A DNA stretch of 54,874 nt from Haemophilus sp. C1. GTDB taxonomy: Bacteria; Pseudomonadota; Gammaproteobacteria; Enterobacterales; Pasteurellaceae. The notes beneath the pieces were generated by a model. That model was not told the DNA's origin. It did not search any database and worked only from the letters and a program-made list of their open reading frames with translations. The position numbers were made by a program, and so were the translations under genes. This document shows, piece after piece, positions 33,630 through 42,416 of this stretch; positions within the stretch are counted from its first letter, which is position 1; each line of letters opens with the position of its first letter. The stretch lies in assembly GCF_001276515.1 (NCBI RefSeq), contig NZ_LDVZ01000013.1, positions 1-54,874 on the forward strand, given 5' to 3'.

Positions 33630-34153
33630 ATGACTACAATTAATAAAGACTATGAGTTTTTAGGAAGAATATTTACTGAGTTTTTCAAACAAAAACATAT
33701 TATCAATAGATTAAATGAAATTGATGAACACAACGTATATGGTTGGGAGATTTGGCTTCAAGTTGAATTACTTTTATTTTTTCGTAAAAATGCAGAACAA
33801 CTTGATATAGCAGAAGTTTATAGGGAAGAGCCTTGTTTAATGGATCGTAGAAAAGGCACCTCAATAAAGTGTTCTATAGATTTTATTATTCGACAAAAAA
33901 GAGCACATAGTTTTATTCCTGTTGAAATTAAACAGTGTTTTTATGCTCCACGTTGTCTTAACCAAATGGTTAGAGACATCGAAAAGTATTCTTTAGAGTC
34001 CGTGATTTACCTACAGATAGAGCGATTTGGTGTCTTGGTGTGCATCAAGAGCCAATAAATCAGAAAGAATTTGATAAGAAATTAGAAGATTATTCACCAA
34101 AGATTTCTTGTCAGCCAATTAAAAATACAAATTATATGTTTACATTATTTTAA
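33630..34153 (+). pseudogene. PD-(D/E)XK nuclease-like gene with a single frameshift
   Basis: ATG at 33630 with GGGAGA before it. The 5' frame gives 142 aa, ending at 34058. A second frame continues from about 33995 as VRDLPTDRAIWCLGVHQEP... to a stop at 34151-34153. One extra T in the T3 run at 33992-33994 would join them into a 174-aa protein. Motifs of a PD-(D/E)XK fold are visible: Glu46 in WLQVELLLFF, Asp84 in CSIDFII, and Glu99/Lys101 in PVEIKQ. Size fits a small free-standing nuclease of unknown role. A sequencing error in the T run is possible. Confidence 0.7.
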
Positions 34154-34177
34154 ATATAGTGGAGTCACACCTTTGAT

Positions 34178-34246
34178 AGCGCGCGTCTCCCGACGCGTGC
34201 TGATAACTTACTAAATTTGTAAGGCACGCGTCGGAAGACGCGCGCC
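34178..34246. repeat. REP pair in inverted orientation (BIME-like)
   Basis: Hairpin 1 AGCGCGCGTC-tccc-GACGCGTGCT at 34178-34201; hairpin 2 GGCACGCGTC-ggaa-GACGCGCGCC at 34223-34246. Hairpin 2 is the reverse complement of hairpin 1 with about two differences. The spacer is 21 bp and AT-rich. Confidence 0.85.
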
Positions 34247-34277
34247 AGCGTAAATAAAAAAACAATTGAAAAAACGA

Positions 34278-34333
34278 CCGCACTTTTGCGTAGCAAGAAG
34301 ATGGATTACTGATAGCCCACGCTTCATAGCCTG
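34278..34333 (+). repeat. 56-bp direct repeat, copy 2
   Basis: Second copy of the 33553-33608 unit. It is followed by a hairpin of GCACACGTT and AAATGTGTGC (about 34350-34370) and then GCTATCG, which pairs with GATAGC near 34311, so the whole unit (about 34310-34376) can fold as a nested structure. Confidence 0.8.
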
Positions 34334-34390
34334 TGCTTGTAAATAAAGGCACACGTTGGGAAATGTGTGCTATCGTGGGGAAAAAAAGGC

Positions 34391-34422
34391 GTGACGGAAT
34401 GGTATTTGGATAAAGCGGCGGC
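34391..34422 (+). repeat. Direct repeat, copy 2 (pgl 3' end)
   Basis: Exact 32-base copy of 32501-32532. It is read in the same frame as in pgl and is continuous with the ORF that follows. Confidence 0.9.
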
Positions 34423-34441
34423 CAAAAATCTTGATGTTAAG

Positions 34442-35173
34442 ATGCTATTGGTGAAAAAATATCAAGATATTTTTAAAGAAAACCAAGAAATAATCGATAC
34501 TTTACTAAGTAACTCCAATTTATCAAAAATTCATTTGGGATTTGTGCCTGATGATTTTAAGAAGAAAAAACATCAAATTTTAATTGTAGGGAGAGAAACT
34601 AGAGGTTGGGATTTAAAGTATCTAGAAAAATATGATAAGAACTCGGTTTATCAATTAATGGATTTGAGTAAATCTTGGGTTATTCGTAATCTAGAAAGGT
34701 CTGATTCAGTAAATAAAAAAGGAAAATGTTTCTTTAATTTCTTTAGAAAAGTATCTCAAGAAAATCCTAATGCAAGTATTTTATGGGCGAATATATTCTG
34801 TGTGTCTTATAAAAAATCGAATCCTAGTAAAATAGACACTAAATCAGTATTTGCAAATATAAAGAAAATATCAGAATTTTTATTAAAAGCTCAAATTGAA
34901 ATTTTACAACCTAATATCATCATATTTGCATCTGGACTTGATAGACAAGCAATCATTGCTAGAAGGGCTTATTTTAAAGATGATTTAAAACCATCAGGTA
35001 AAAGTGTGGTGTCTGGTTTAGATAAAAAATATTTAGAACAGTTTTATTTTTCAGGTAATTACGATGAGGATATTTTATGTTATAGAACTGTTCATCCATC
35101 TAGTATAAGAGAGCATTCAGTGATTGCGTTAAAAGAACTTAGAAAAATCTTAAAATCAAAGACAATGGATTAA
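34442..35173 (+). CDS. Hypothetical protein, possibly uracil-DNA-glycosylase-like
   Basis: 243 aa from the ATG at 34442; no clear ribosome site. The frame is open back to 34367 through the copied pgl tail, so the first residues may come from a junction. The order HQILIVGRETRGW (about residue 40), ASILWANIFCVS, PNIIIFASG (about 162) and CYRTVHPSS (near the end) recalls the UDG-like superfamily, where a loop before the first helix and a C-terminal His-Pro-Ser are catalytic. This is fold-level guesswork. The gene is very AT-rich and rich in Lys/Ile/Asn, unlike gnd and pgl, suggesting transfer. 20 bp upstream of gnd. Confidence 0.6.
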   Translation: MLLVKKYQDIFKENQEIIDTLLSNSNLSKIHLGFVPDDFKKKKHQILIVGRETRGWDLKYLEKYDKNSVYQLMDLSKSWVIRNLERSDSVNKKGKCFFNFFRKVSQENPNASILWANIFCVSYKKSNPSKIDTKSVFANIKKISEFLLKAQIEILQPNIIIFASGLDRQAIIARRAYFKDDLKPSGKSVVSGLDKKYLEQFYFSGNYDEDILCYRTVHPSSIREHSVIALKELRKILKSKTMD

Positions 35174-35193
35174 TATAAAAACAGGAGAAAACA

Positions 35194-36648
35194 ATGTCAG
35201 TAAAAGGCGACATCGGTGTTATTGGCTTAGCCGTAATGGGGCAAAACCTCATTTTAAATATGAATGATCATGGCTTTAAAGTGGTGGCATATAATCGTAC
35301 CACATCTAAAGTGGATGAATTTTTACAAGGTTCGGCAAAAGGCACCAATATTATTGGCGCATATTCTTTAGAAGATTTAGCTGCTAAATTAGAAAAACCA
35401 CGTAAAGTGATGTTAATGGTACGCGCGGGTGAGGTAGTGGATCAATTCATTGAAGCATTACTGCCACATTTAGAAGAAGGCGACATCATTATTGATGGGG
35501 GTAACTCAAACTATCCTGATACCAACCGTCGTGTAAAAGCATTGGCTGAAAAAGGCATTCGCTTTATCGGTTCGGGTGTTTCGGGCGGTGAAGAAGGGGC
35601 GCGCCATGGGCCATCTATCATGCCTGGTGGTAACCACGAAGCATGGCCATATGTTAAACCAATCTTCCAAGCAATCTCAGCTAAAACAGAACAAGGCGAA
35701 CCTTGCTGTGACTGGGTTGGTGGTGAAGGTGCTGGCCACTTTGTGAAAATGGTTCACAATGGTATCGAATATGGCGATATGCAATTAATCTGTGAAGCGT
35801 ACCAATTCTTAAAAGAAGGTTTAGGCTTAAGCTATGAAGAAATGCAAGCGATCTTCGCAGAATGGAAAAAGACCGAACTTGATAGCTATTTAATCGATAT
35901 CACCACCGATATTCTTGGTTATAAAGATGCTGATGGTGAACCTTTAGTTGAAAAAATCTTAGATACCGCTGGCCAAAAAGGAACAGGTAAATGGACAGGT
36001 ATCAATGCATTAGATTTCGGTATTCCATTAACCTTAATCACTGAATCCGTCTTTGCTCGTTGCGTGTCTTCATTTAAAGATCAACGTGTTGCAGCAAATC
36101 AATTATTCAATAAAACAGTTGTTTCAGTTGAAGGTGATAAGAAAGTTTGGATTGAAGCAGTGCGTAAAGCATTATTGGCGTCAAAAATCATTTCTTATGC
36201 GCAAGGCTTTATGCTTATTCGTGAAGCCTCTGAACAATTTGGTTGGGATATTAACTATGGTGCAACGGCGTTATTATGGCGTGAAGGTTGTATCATTCGT
36301 AGCCGTTTCTTAGGTAACATTCGCGATGCGTACGAAGCGAACCCAGATTTAATCTTCTTGGGGTCAGATAGTTACTTCAAAGGCATTTTAGAAAATGCAT
36401 TAAGCGACTGGCGTAAAGTGGTGGCAAAATCTATCGAAGTGGGTATTCCAATGCCTTGTATGGCGTCTGCGATTACCTTCTTAGATGGCTATACTTCAGC
36501 ACGTTTACCTGCAAACTTATTGCAAGCACAACGTGACTATTTCGGTGCGCACACTTACGAGCGTACTGATAAACCGCGTGGTGAATTCTTCCATACTAAC
36601 TGGACTGGTCGTGGTGGGAATACTGCCTCTACCACTTACGATGTGTAG
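35194..36648 (+). CDS. gnd: 6-phosphogluconate dehydrogenase, decarboxylating
   Basis: 484 aa. Third oxidative pentose phosphate enzyme, yielding ribulose-5-phosphate, CO2 and NADPH. NADP fold GVIGLAVMGQNL at 8-19; catalytic region GEGAGHFVKMVHNGIEYGDMQ near 180-200, ending with NTASTTYDV. CAGGAGA precedes the ATG. Confidence 0.98.
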   Translation: MSVKGDIGVIGLAVMGQNLILNMNDHGFKVVAYNRTTSKVDEFLQGSAKGTNIIGAYSLEDLAAKLEKPRKVMLMVRAGEVVDQFIEALLPHLEEGDIIIDGGNSNYPDTNRRVKALAEKGIRFIGSGVSGGEEGARHGPSIMPGGNHEAWPYVKPIFQAISAKTEQGEPCCDWVGGEGAGHFVKMVHNGIEYGDMQLICEAYQFLKEGLGLSYEEMQAIFAEWKKTELDSYLIDITTDILGYKDADGEPLVEKILDTAGQKGTGKWTGINALDFGIPLTLITESVFARCVSSFKDQRVAANQLFNKTVVSVEGDKKVWIEAVRKALLASKIISYAQGFMLIREASEQFGWDINYGATALLWREGCIIRSRFLGNIRDAYEANPDLIFLGSDSYFKGILENALSDWRKVVAKSIEVGIPMPCMASAITFLDGYTSARLPANLLQAQRDYFGAHTYERTDKPRGEFFHTNWTGRGGNTASTTYDV

Positions 36649-36662
36649 TTAAAAATATCGCT

Positions 36663-36705
36663 AAAAATTACCGCACTTTGAGATATTAAAGTGCGGTAAT
36701 TTTTT
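36663..36705 (+). terminator. gnd terminator built from inverted uptake signals
   Basis: ATTACCGCACTTT (36667-36679) pairs with AAAGTGCGGTAAT (36688-36700), extended by A and T runs. Lies 15 bp after gnd. Confidence 0.85.
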
Positions 36706-36737
36706 ATCTATTTTCTGTTTATATTTGGGAAATAAAA

Positions 36738-36760
36738 AACGGTGCTATTTCAGCACCGTT
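36738..36760 (-). terminator. dcuB terminator
   Basis: AACGGTGCT (36738-36746) pairs with AGCACCGTT (36752-36760); on the minus strand a T-rich run follows, 20 bases after the dcuB stop. Confidence 0.85.
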
Positions 36761-36780
36761 CTTTGTTATCGAATCACATT

Positions 36781-38103
36781 TTAAAGAATAACGTGAGAAA
36801 GACCTAAACCGATTAATAAGCAGAAAAGCATGCTTAATAAACCCGGAAGCATAAAGCTGTGGTTTAAAATGTATTTACCGATTTTGGTTGTGCCCGTGGT
36901 ATCGAAGTCAAGAGACGCGATGATTGGGCCATAGTTAGGGATAAAGAAGTAACCATTTACAGCAACAAATACACCGATTAATACTGGTGCTGGGATACCT
37001 AATGCGATACCAAGTGGGAACAATGTTGCTACTGTTGCGCCTTGGCTGTTTACTAATACTGAAAGTACAAATAGCGCGAAAGCAAATGCCCATGGTGCAG
37101 TTTCAACTAAGCCTTTCACCATTTCTTTTACTTCAGTTATGTGCGCTTGCATCAAGGTATCACCTAACCATGCAATACCGAAGATTGCGATTACTGCACG
37201 CATACCTGCGTGGAACACTGAACCTTTAGTGATTTCAGTGCCATCTGGTTTACAAGTTAAGATAATTAACGCACCAATCGCTAACATAATGATTTCGATA
37301 GTGTGTGCCATCCCCATTGGTTTACCATCAAATACTGGACGTAAAGATGGAACCGCACCCATGATTACAACAAGTAATGAACCAAATAAGAACAAAGAAA
37401 CAGAAATTTTAGCGGTTTTGCTCACTTCTACTTCTTTGACTGAAGTGGTAGAAGCAAAAGTATCTGCATATTTTGGATCATTTAAACGACGTTGATATTC
37501 CGGATCATCTTTTAATTCTTTACCCATTTTGTTTACAAATAAACAAGCAATAAAAATACCTAAGATGGTTGAAGGAATAGTTACCATTAATACGTCGCCA
37601 AGATGGATGCCTTGAGGTTCAAGATAAGCAACGACCGCTACAACAGCTGCCGCAATAGGGCTTGCTACGATAGCAAATTGTGATGCGATTACGGCCATTG
37701 ACATCGGACGTTCTGGACGGATACCGTTTTGACGGCTCACTTCAGCGATAACTGGTAATACAGAATATGCCACATGGCCAGTACCTGCTAAGAAAGTGAA
37801 TAACCAAGTTACTGCCGGAGCGATAAAAGTAATGTGTTTAGGATTACGACGTAATATTTTGGTTGCGATTTTGATCATGTAGTCTAAACCGCCAGCCGCT
37901 TGCATTGCTGCTGCTGCAGAAACTACAGCCATAATCATAAACATAACATCAATAGGTAAACCTGCTGGTTTTAAACCAAAGCCAAAAGAAAGAATAGCAA
38001 GACCTAAACCACCAAATACACCTAAACCGATACCACCTACTCGTGCACCCACAAAGATACACAATAATACGATGGCAAATTGTAGTAAGAACATTGCAGA
38101 CAT
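36781..38103 (-). CDS. dcuB: Anaerobic C4-dicarboxylate transporter DcuB
   Basis: 440 aa, Dcu family, 10 or more membrane segments. Exchanges fumarate or aspartate for succinate during fumarate respiration. The N-terminal [22 protein letters not shown] and the central [18 protein letters not shown] are Dcu hallmarks. DcuA and DcuB are close relatives, so the A/B choice follows recalled naming in Haemophilus. Its 248-bp upstream gap holds two uptake signals. Confidence 0.9.
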   Translation of the reverse strand: MSAMFLLQFAIVLLCIFVGARVGGIGLGVFGGLGLAILSFGFGLKPAGLPIDVMFMIMAVVSAAAAMQAAGGLDYMIKIATKILRRNPKHITFIAPAVTWLFTFLAGTGHVAYSVLPVIAEVSRQNGIRPERPMSMAVIASQFAIVASPIAAAVVAVVAYLEPQGIHLGDVLMVTIPSTILGIFIACLFVNKMGKELKDDPEYQRRLNDPKYADTFASTTSVKEVEVSKTAKISVSLFLFGSLLVVIMGAVPSLRPVFDGKPMGMAHTIEIIMLAIGALIILTCKPDGTEITKGSVFHAGMRAVIAIFGIAWLGDTLMQAHITEVKEMVKGLVETAPWAFAFALFVLSVLVNSQGATVATLFPLGIALGIPAPVLIGVFVAVNGYFFIPNYGPIIASLDFDTTGTTKIGKYILNHSFMLPGLLSMLFCLLIGLGLSHVIL

Positions 38104-38351
38104 ACTGCCCCCTAAGTTAATTAAAAAACATCTTTGTTTTATTTGTTAAAACAGCGACTAATATAGCAACAAATAGGTATCGATTCCATAACATGGATCA
38201 ATAAATTGTGGTCAAAAGTGCGGTTATTTCTAGTTTAGTTATAGATGTATAATTCAAGGTATTTAACGTTCATAAGAATTTTTTTGAAAGATAACCCAAG
38301 TGCGGTTATACTTGAGCCCTATTTTGACGTACTTAATCAGTAGAGAAAACA
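38104..38351. promoter_or_regulatory. Divergent dcuB/yibN upstream region
   Basis: 248 bp without a gene. Two uptake signal cores (near 38217 and 38302). A half-match to an FNR site, TTGATCCAT on the minus strand near 38190, is too weak to call. No other structure seen. Confidence 0.4.
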
Positions 38352-38798
38352 ATGCAAGAATTTATCCCAATGGCAACAGAGTTTGCTCAAAAACATACTC
38401 TTTTAGCGGTTTCTTGGTTTGCGATTTTCGTGATGGTAATTTATACCTTCTATAAAGGCGCAACGAGTAAATTTAAAGTAATTACTCACAATGAGGTGAT
38501 TCGTTTAATCAATGCGGATGAAGCTATTGTGGTGGATTTACGTAGTATTGAAGAATTTCAACGTGGTCATATCATTGATAGCATTAATTTACTTCCAAGC
38601 GAAATTAAAAATCAAAACATCGGTAAAATTGAACAACACAAAGAGAAAGCAATTGTGTTGGTAGATATTAACGGTGTTTCCGCACCAGCTTCAGCTACAC
38701 TTTTAGCGAAACAAGGTTTTAACCGTGTGTTTGTGTTAAAAGAAGGCATTTCTGCATGGGCTGCGGCAAATTTACCTTTAGTTAAAAAACATAAATAA
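38352..38798 (+). CDS. yibN: Membrane-anchored rhodanese-fold protein, YibN-like, lacking the catalytic cysteine
   Basis: 148 aa. One membrane helix at about residues 17-34, then a rhodanese domain ([32 protein letters not shown]). The active-site loop reads [12 protein letters not shown] where active rhodaneses have Cys, and the protein has no cysteine at all, so sulfur transfer is excluded. It sits 13 bp ahead of secB, as yibN does (with grxC between) in E. coli, where YibN has been linked to the YidC insertase. A role at the membrane insertion machinery fits better than sulfur chemistry (inference). Confidence 0.85.
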   Translation: MQEFIPMATEFAQKHTLLAVSWFAIFVMVIYTFYKGATSKFKVITHNEVIRLINADEAIVVDLRSIEEFQRGHIIDSINLLPSEIKNQNIGKIEQHKEKAIVLVDINGVSAPASATLLAKQGFNRVFVLKEGISAWAAANLPLVKKHK

Positions 38799-38811
38799 TA
38801 AGGAATAGAAA

Positions 38812-39321
38812 ATGTCAGAACAAAAACAAGACGTTGCAGCAACAGAAGAACAACAATCCGTTCTTCAAATTCAACGTATTTATGTGAAAGATGTGTCTTT
38901 TGAAGCACCAAATCTTCCACATATTTTCCAACAAGAATGGAAACCAAAACTTGGTTTTGATTTAAGCACCGAAACGATTCAAGTTGGTGATGATTTATAC
39001 GAAGTAGTATTAAACATTTCTGTTGAAACTACACTTGAAGATAGTGGTGATGTCGCATTTATTTGTGAAGTAAAACAAGCGGGCGTATTCACTATTAGCG
39101 GTTTAGAAGATGTTCAAATGGCACATTGTTTAACCTCTCAATGCCCGAATATGCTTTTCCCTTATGCGCGTGAATTAGTGTCTAACTTAGTAAATCGTGG
39201 TACGTTCCCTGCGTTGAATTTATCTCCAGTAAACTTTGATGCATTGTTTATTGAATATATGAATCGTCAACAAGCAGAAAATGCAGAAGAAAAATCTGAA
39301 GAAGGTCAAACTAAACACTAA
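38812..39321 (+). CDS. secB: Protein-export chaperone SecB
   Basis: 169 aa (E. coli 155). Cytosolic tetramer that holds precursors unfolded and delivers them to SecA. The core from [19 protein letters not shown] to [15 protein letters not shown]...[12 protein letters not shown] is the family signature. It has an acidic C-terminal tail. It lies 13 bp after yibN. Confidence 0.97.
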   Translation: MSEQKQDVAATEEQQSVLQIQRIYVKDVSFEAPNLPHIFQQEWKPKLGFDLSTETIQVGDDLYEVVLNISVETTLEDSGDVAFICEVKQAGVFTISGLEDVQMAHCLTSQCPNMLFPYARELVSNLVNRGTFPALNLSPVNFDALFIEYMNRQQAENAEEKSEEGQTKH

Positions 39322-39335
39322 TTAAGTGGTAAAAC

Positions 39336-39368
39336 AAAAGGCAAGCTAGGAATCCTAACTTGCCTTTT
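39336..39368. terminator. Bidirectional terminator between secB and aphA
   Basis: AAAAGGCAAG (39336-39345) pairs with CTTGCCTTTT (39359-39368), and an inner TAGGA/TCCTA continues the stem. T runs on both strands suit both convergent genes. Confidence 0.88.
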
Positions 39369-39389
39369 TTGTTGTTAAAGTGCGGTCAA

Positions 39390-40097
39390 TTAATAGCTTG
39401 AATTGATTAACACTTCTTCGCCATAGCCGCCTAAAGTTGGCATTGGTTGATAAGTTGAGTTTGCGGCACGCATTAAACGAATACCACGAACACCTGCTTC
39501 TTTAGCTGCTAGCACATCATCATCGCTATCGCCGTAGTGAATACTCACTTTATGTGAAATGATTGCAGGCGTTTTGTTATATTTTGTTGTACGTTCACGG
39601 CTACCCATAAATTCAACTGGGTGCATATTCTTAATATTGAACGTTTTTTCTAAAATTGGTGTTACGCCATCCACTTTACCTGCAGTACGACCAGTGAAAA
39701 AGTAAACTTGGTCGCCACGTGCTTGGTGCATATTAATTAAATCTATGGCAATTTGTTTTGGAATAGAATATTTATCGCAACCTGCGTTTACTTCATTCCA
39801 GAAATCTTGATTTTTCAAATAATCGTGTTTACCTGGTGAGAATTTTTGTTGTCCGTGGTAAAAGCAAGGGCTACTGAAAAGCACGGTATCATCAATATCA
39901 AAGCTTACATTAATTGGTGCTTTACCTTCTAAACTTTGTTTGATTTGATCAACACTAATCCAATGAATAGGTTGCTCTTGTAACATTTCACGAGCATTAG
40001 TGCCAGATTGAGTATAAGGTTCTGTTTTGCCTGCCATCGCTGGAACTGCAGCTGCAGTTAAAAGTGCAATTACAGATAATTTCATGATGTTTTTCAT
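39390..40097 (-). CDS. aphA: Class B acid phosphatase AphA
   Basis: 235 aa (E. coli 237). Periplasmic, with a Sec signal peptide cut after Ala22 (VPAMA). HAD/DDDD nucleotidase: first motif FDIDDTVLF, last motif YGDSDDDVLAAKEAG. It removes phosphate from nucleotides and other small esters outside the cytosol. In Haemophilus, which must import NAD precursors, it could also act on NMN, a job mainly assigned to the class C enzyme e(P4); that is inference. Confidence 0.95.
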   Translation of the reverse strand: MKNIMKLSVIALLTAAAVPAMAGKTEPYTQSGTNAREMLQEQPIHWISVDQIKQSLEGKAPINVSFDIDDTVLFSSPCFYHGQQKFSPGKHDYLKNQDFWNEVNAGCDKYSIPKQIAIDLINMHQARGDQVYFFTGRTAGKVDGVTPILEKTFNIKNMHPVEFMGSRERTTKYNKTPAIISHKVSIHYGDSDDDVLAAKEAGVRGIRLMRAANSTYQPMPTLGGYGEEVLINSSY

Positions 40098-40253
40098 TGT
40101 GTTTCCTCACAAACGTTGATTTAAAAACCGCTCAGATCATACACTTTTTTAATATGCATTCAATAATTAGCAATCGTTTGCTGTTTCAAAGTATGATCAA
40201 CTTCACATTTTTTATTTATGAGTGAAGAATAAATCTACAATATAAATTTCCCT

Positions 40254-40281
40254 CTTGAATTTAATCAATTTGTCGCCATAT
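40254..40281 (+). promoter_or_regulatory. Sigma-32 (heat shock) type promoter of hslVU
   Basis: CTTGAA at 40254-40259, a 16-base spacer, and CCATAT at 40276-40281. This matches the E. coli heat-shock pattern CTTGAA ... CCCATNT, in which the dnaK promoter also has a 16-base spacer. Start would be near 40288, about 30 bp before hslV. Confidence 0.75.
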
Positions 40282-40318
40282 AACGAACAACTTTTCACTT
40301 TATAAAAAGGACTGAATA

Positions 40319-40846
40319 ATGACAACGATTGTAAGCGTACGTCGCAATGGACAAGTCGTCGTAGGCGGTGATGGACAAGTTTCTTTAGGCAATACCGTAA
40401 TGAAAGGTAATGCCCGTAAAGTACGCCGTTTATATAATGGCAAAGTGCTTGCTGGTTTTGCAGGTGGTACGGCTGATGCATTTACGCTTTTTGAATTATT
40501 TGAACGTAAACTTGAAATGCATCAAGGGCACTTACTAAAAAGTGCGGTGGAATTAGCAAAAGATTGGCGTACAGATCGTGCACTCCGTAAGTTAGAAGCG
40601 ATGCTAATTGTGGCGGATGAAAAAGAAAGTTTAATCATCACGGGTATTGGCGATGTGGTTCAGCCCGAAGAAGATCAAATTTTAGCAATCGGATCTGGTG
40701 GTAACTATGCGTTGTCTGCAGCACGTGCATTGGTGGAAAATACCGAACTTTCTGCTCGTGAAATTGTTGAAAAATCTTTGAAAATTGCTGGTGATATTTG
40801 CGTGTTCACAAATACCCATTTCACTATTGAAGAATTACCGAATTAA
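40319..40846 (+). CDS. hslV: ATP-dependent protease subunit HslV
   Basis: 175 aa (E. coli 176). Threonine protease of the HslUV complex. After Met removal the catalytic Thr begins [20 protein letters not shown]. The [14 protein letters not shown] segment is typical. An uptake signal core is at about 40540. Confidence 0.98.
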   Translation: MTTIVSVRRNGQVVVGGDGQVSLGNTVMKGNARKVRRLYNGKVLAGFAGGTADAFTLFELFERKLEMHQGHLLKSAVELAKDWRTDRALRKLEAMLIVADEKESLIITGIGDVVQPEEDQILAIGSGGNYALSAARALVENTELSAREIVEKSLKIAGDICVFTNTHFTIEELPN

Positions 40847-40856
40847 GGAAAAAGCT

Positions 40857-42188
40857 ATGTCTGAAATGACTCCTCGCGAAATAGTTTCTGAATTAGATCA
40901 ACATATTATTGGTCAAGCCGATGCAAAACGTGCAGTGGCAATTGCGCTACGTAACCGTTGGCGTCGTATGCAGCTTCAAGAACCTTTGCGTCACGAAGTA
41001 ACCCCAAAAAATATTTTAATGATTGGTCCAACTGGTGTGGGTAAAACTGAAATTGCGCGCCGTTTAGCCAAATTAGCTAACGCACCATTTATCAAAGTGG
41101 AAGCAACGAAATTTACCGAAGTGGGCTATGTGGGGAAAGAGGTGGATTCCATTATTCGTGATTTAACGGATAGTGCGATGAAGCTTGTTCGCCAACAAGA
41201 AATTGCGAAGAACAGAGCAAGAGCTGAAGATGCGGCTGAAGAGCGTATCTTGGATGCTTTACTTCCTCCAGCAAAAAATCAATGGGGCGAAGTTGAAAGC
41301 AATGATAACAGTAGCACACGACAAACATTCCGTAAAAAATTACGCGAAGGTCAATTAGATGATAAAGAAATCGAAATTGATGTGTCTGCAGGCGTGTCTA
41401 TGGGTGTTGAAATTATGGCTCCTCCTGGCATGGAAGAAATGACAAATCAACTACAATCATTGTTCCAGAATTTGGGTTCAGACAAAACGAAAAAACGCAA
41501 AATGAAAATTAAAGATGCGTTGAAAGCGTTGATTGATGATGAAGCAGCGAAATTAATTAACCCTGAAGAACTTAAACAAAAAGCCATTGATGCTGTAGAA
41601 CAAAATGGTATCGTCTTTATCGATGAAATCGACAAAATTTGTAAGAAAGGTGAATACAGTGGTGCAGATGTATCACGTGAAGGTGTGCAACGTGATTTAC
41701 TTCCGTTAGTGGAAGGTTCGACTGTTAGTACCAAACATGGAATGGTAAAAACCGATCACATCTTATTTATTGCATCGGGAGCATTCCAAGTTTCTCGTCC
41801 TTCAGATTTAATTCCAGAGTTGCAGGGTCGTTTGCCGATTCGTGTTGAACTAACCGCATTAAGTGCGGCTGATTTTGAGCGTATTTTAACGGAGCCACAT
41901 GCTTCTTTAACCGAGCAATACAAAGCCTTGATGGCAACAGAAGGGATGAATATAGAATTCACAACAGATGCGGTGAAGAAAATTGCTGAGGCTGCATTCC
42001 GAGTGAATGAAAAAACAGAAAATATCGGTGCACGCCGTTTGCATACCGTAATGGAACGTTTAATGGATAAAATTTCTTTCAGTGCAAGTGACATGAATGG
42101 TCAAACGGTCAATATTGATGCGGCTTATGTAGCGGATGCACTTGGCGAAGTGGTTGAAAATGAAGATTTGAGTCGTTTTATTCTTTAA
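40857..42188 (+). CDS. hslU: HslU ATPase/unfoldase subunit
   Basis: 443 aa, same as E. coli. AAA+ ATPase that feeds substrates to HslV. Walker A GPTGVGKT at 57-64, Walker [12 protein letters not shown], the intermediate (I) domain between about 110 and 240, and the C-terminal DLSRFIL that docks into HslV. AAGGA sits ahead of the ATG at 40857. The open frame upstream overlaps hslV and is not used. Confidence 0.98.
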   Translation: MSEMTPREIVSELDQHIIGQADAKRAVAIALRNRWRRMQLQEPLRHEVTPKNILMIGPTGVGKTEIARRLAKLANAPFIKVEATKFTEVGYVGKEVDSIIRDLTDSAMKLVRQQEIAKNRARAEDAAEERILDALLPPAKNQWGEVESNDNSSTRQTFRKKLREGQLDDKEIEIDVSAGVSMGVEIMAPPGMEEMTNQLQSLFQNLGSDKTKKRKMKIKDALKALIDDEAAKLINPEELKQKAIDAVEQNGIVFIDEIDKICKKGEYSGADVSREGVQRDLLPLVEGSTVSTKHGMVKTDHILFIASGAFQVSRPSDLIPELQGRLPIRVELTALSAADFERILTEPHASLTEQYKALMATEGMNIEFTTDAVKKIAEAAFRVNEKTENIGARRLHTVMERLMDKISFSASDMNGQTVNIDAAYVADALGEVVENEDLSRFIL

Positions 42189-42207
42189 TGATAAAGATCT
42201 TACATAT

Positions 42208-42396
42208 AAAAGTGTGGTGAATTTTGGATCTATATCCCAAAATTGAATAGTTAATCAAATACTGAGTTCCGTATTGTACGGGACTCAGCTTTTTTATAAG
42301 TCTATTAATGGGACAAAATAGAGTTTATTTTGCCCAACTCGAAATTCTGTCACATCGGTGCGAACTGTTTTTGGGGAAGCTCAAGGTTCACCGCAC
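42208..42396. mobile_element. Degenerate IS150-type remnant between hslU and gph
   Basis: Left end on the plus strand: AAAAGTGTGGTGAATTTTGG, then ATCTATATCCCAAAATTGAA, a decayed copy of the 54816 repeat. The right end, on the minus strand from about 42396, is an intact uptake signal, then GAACCTTGAGCTTCCCC, then AAAAACAGTT, a weaker match. About 190 bp with no ORF; it also contains the hslU terminator. The right-end match is tentative. Confidence 0.45.
42262..42295 (+). terminator. hslVU terminator
   Basis: CTGAGTTCCGTA (42262-42273) pairs with TACGGGACTCAG (42277-42288), one G-U, followed by CTTTTTT. Confidence 0.9.
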
Positions 42397-42416
42397 TTTT
42401 TTGTTAGATAAGAAAC

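Noticed and set aside
34178..34246. Integron attC or phage att site
   Set aside because: The inverted hairpin pair lacks attC core sites and there is no integrase; REP/BIME structure explains it better.
37139..37495. 118-aa plus-strand frame inside dcuB
   Set aside because: Antisense shadow of a membrane protein; composition is the mirror of hydrophobic codons.
38150..38200. FNR site upstream of dcuB
   Set aside because: Only one half-site is recognisable (TTGAT); the second half does not match.
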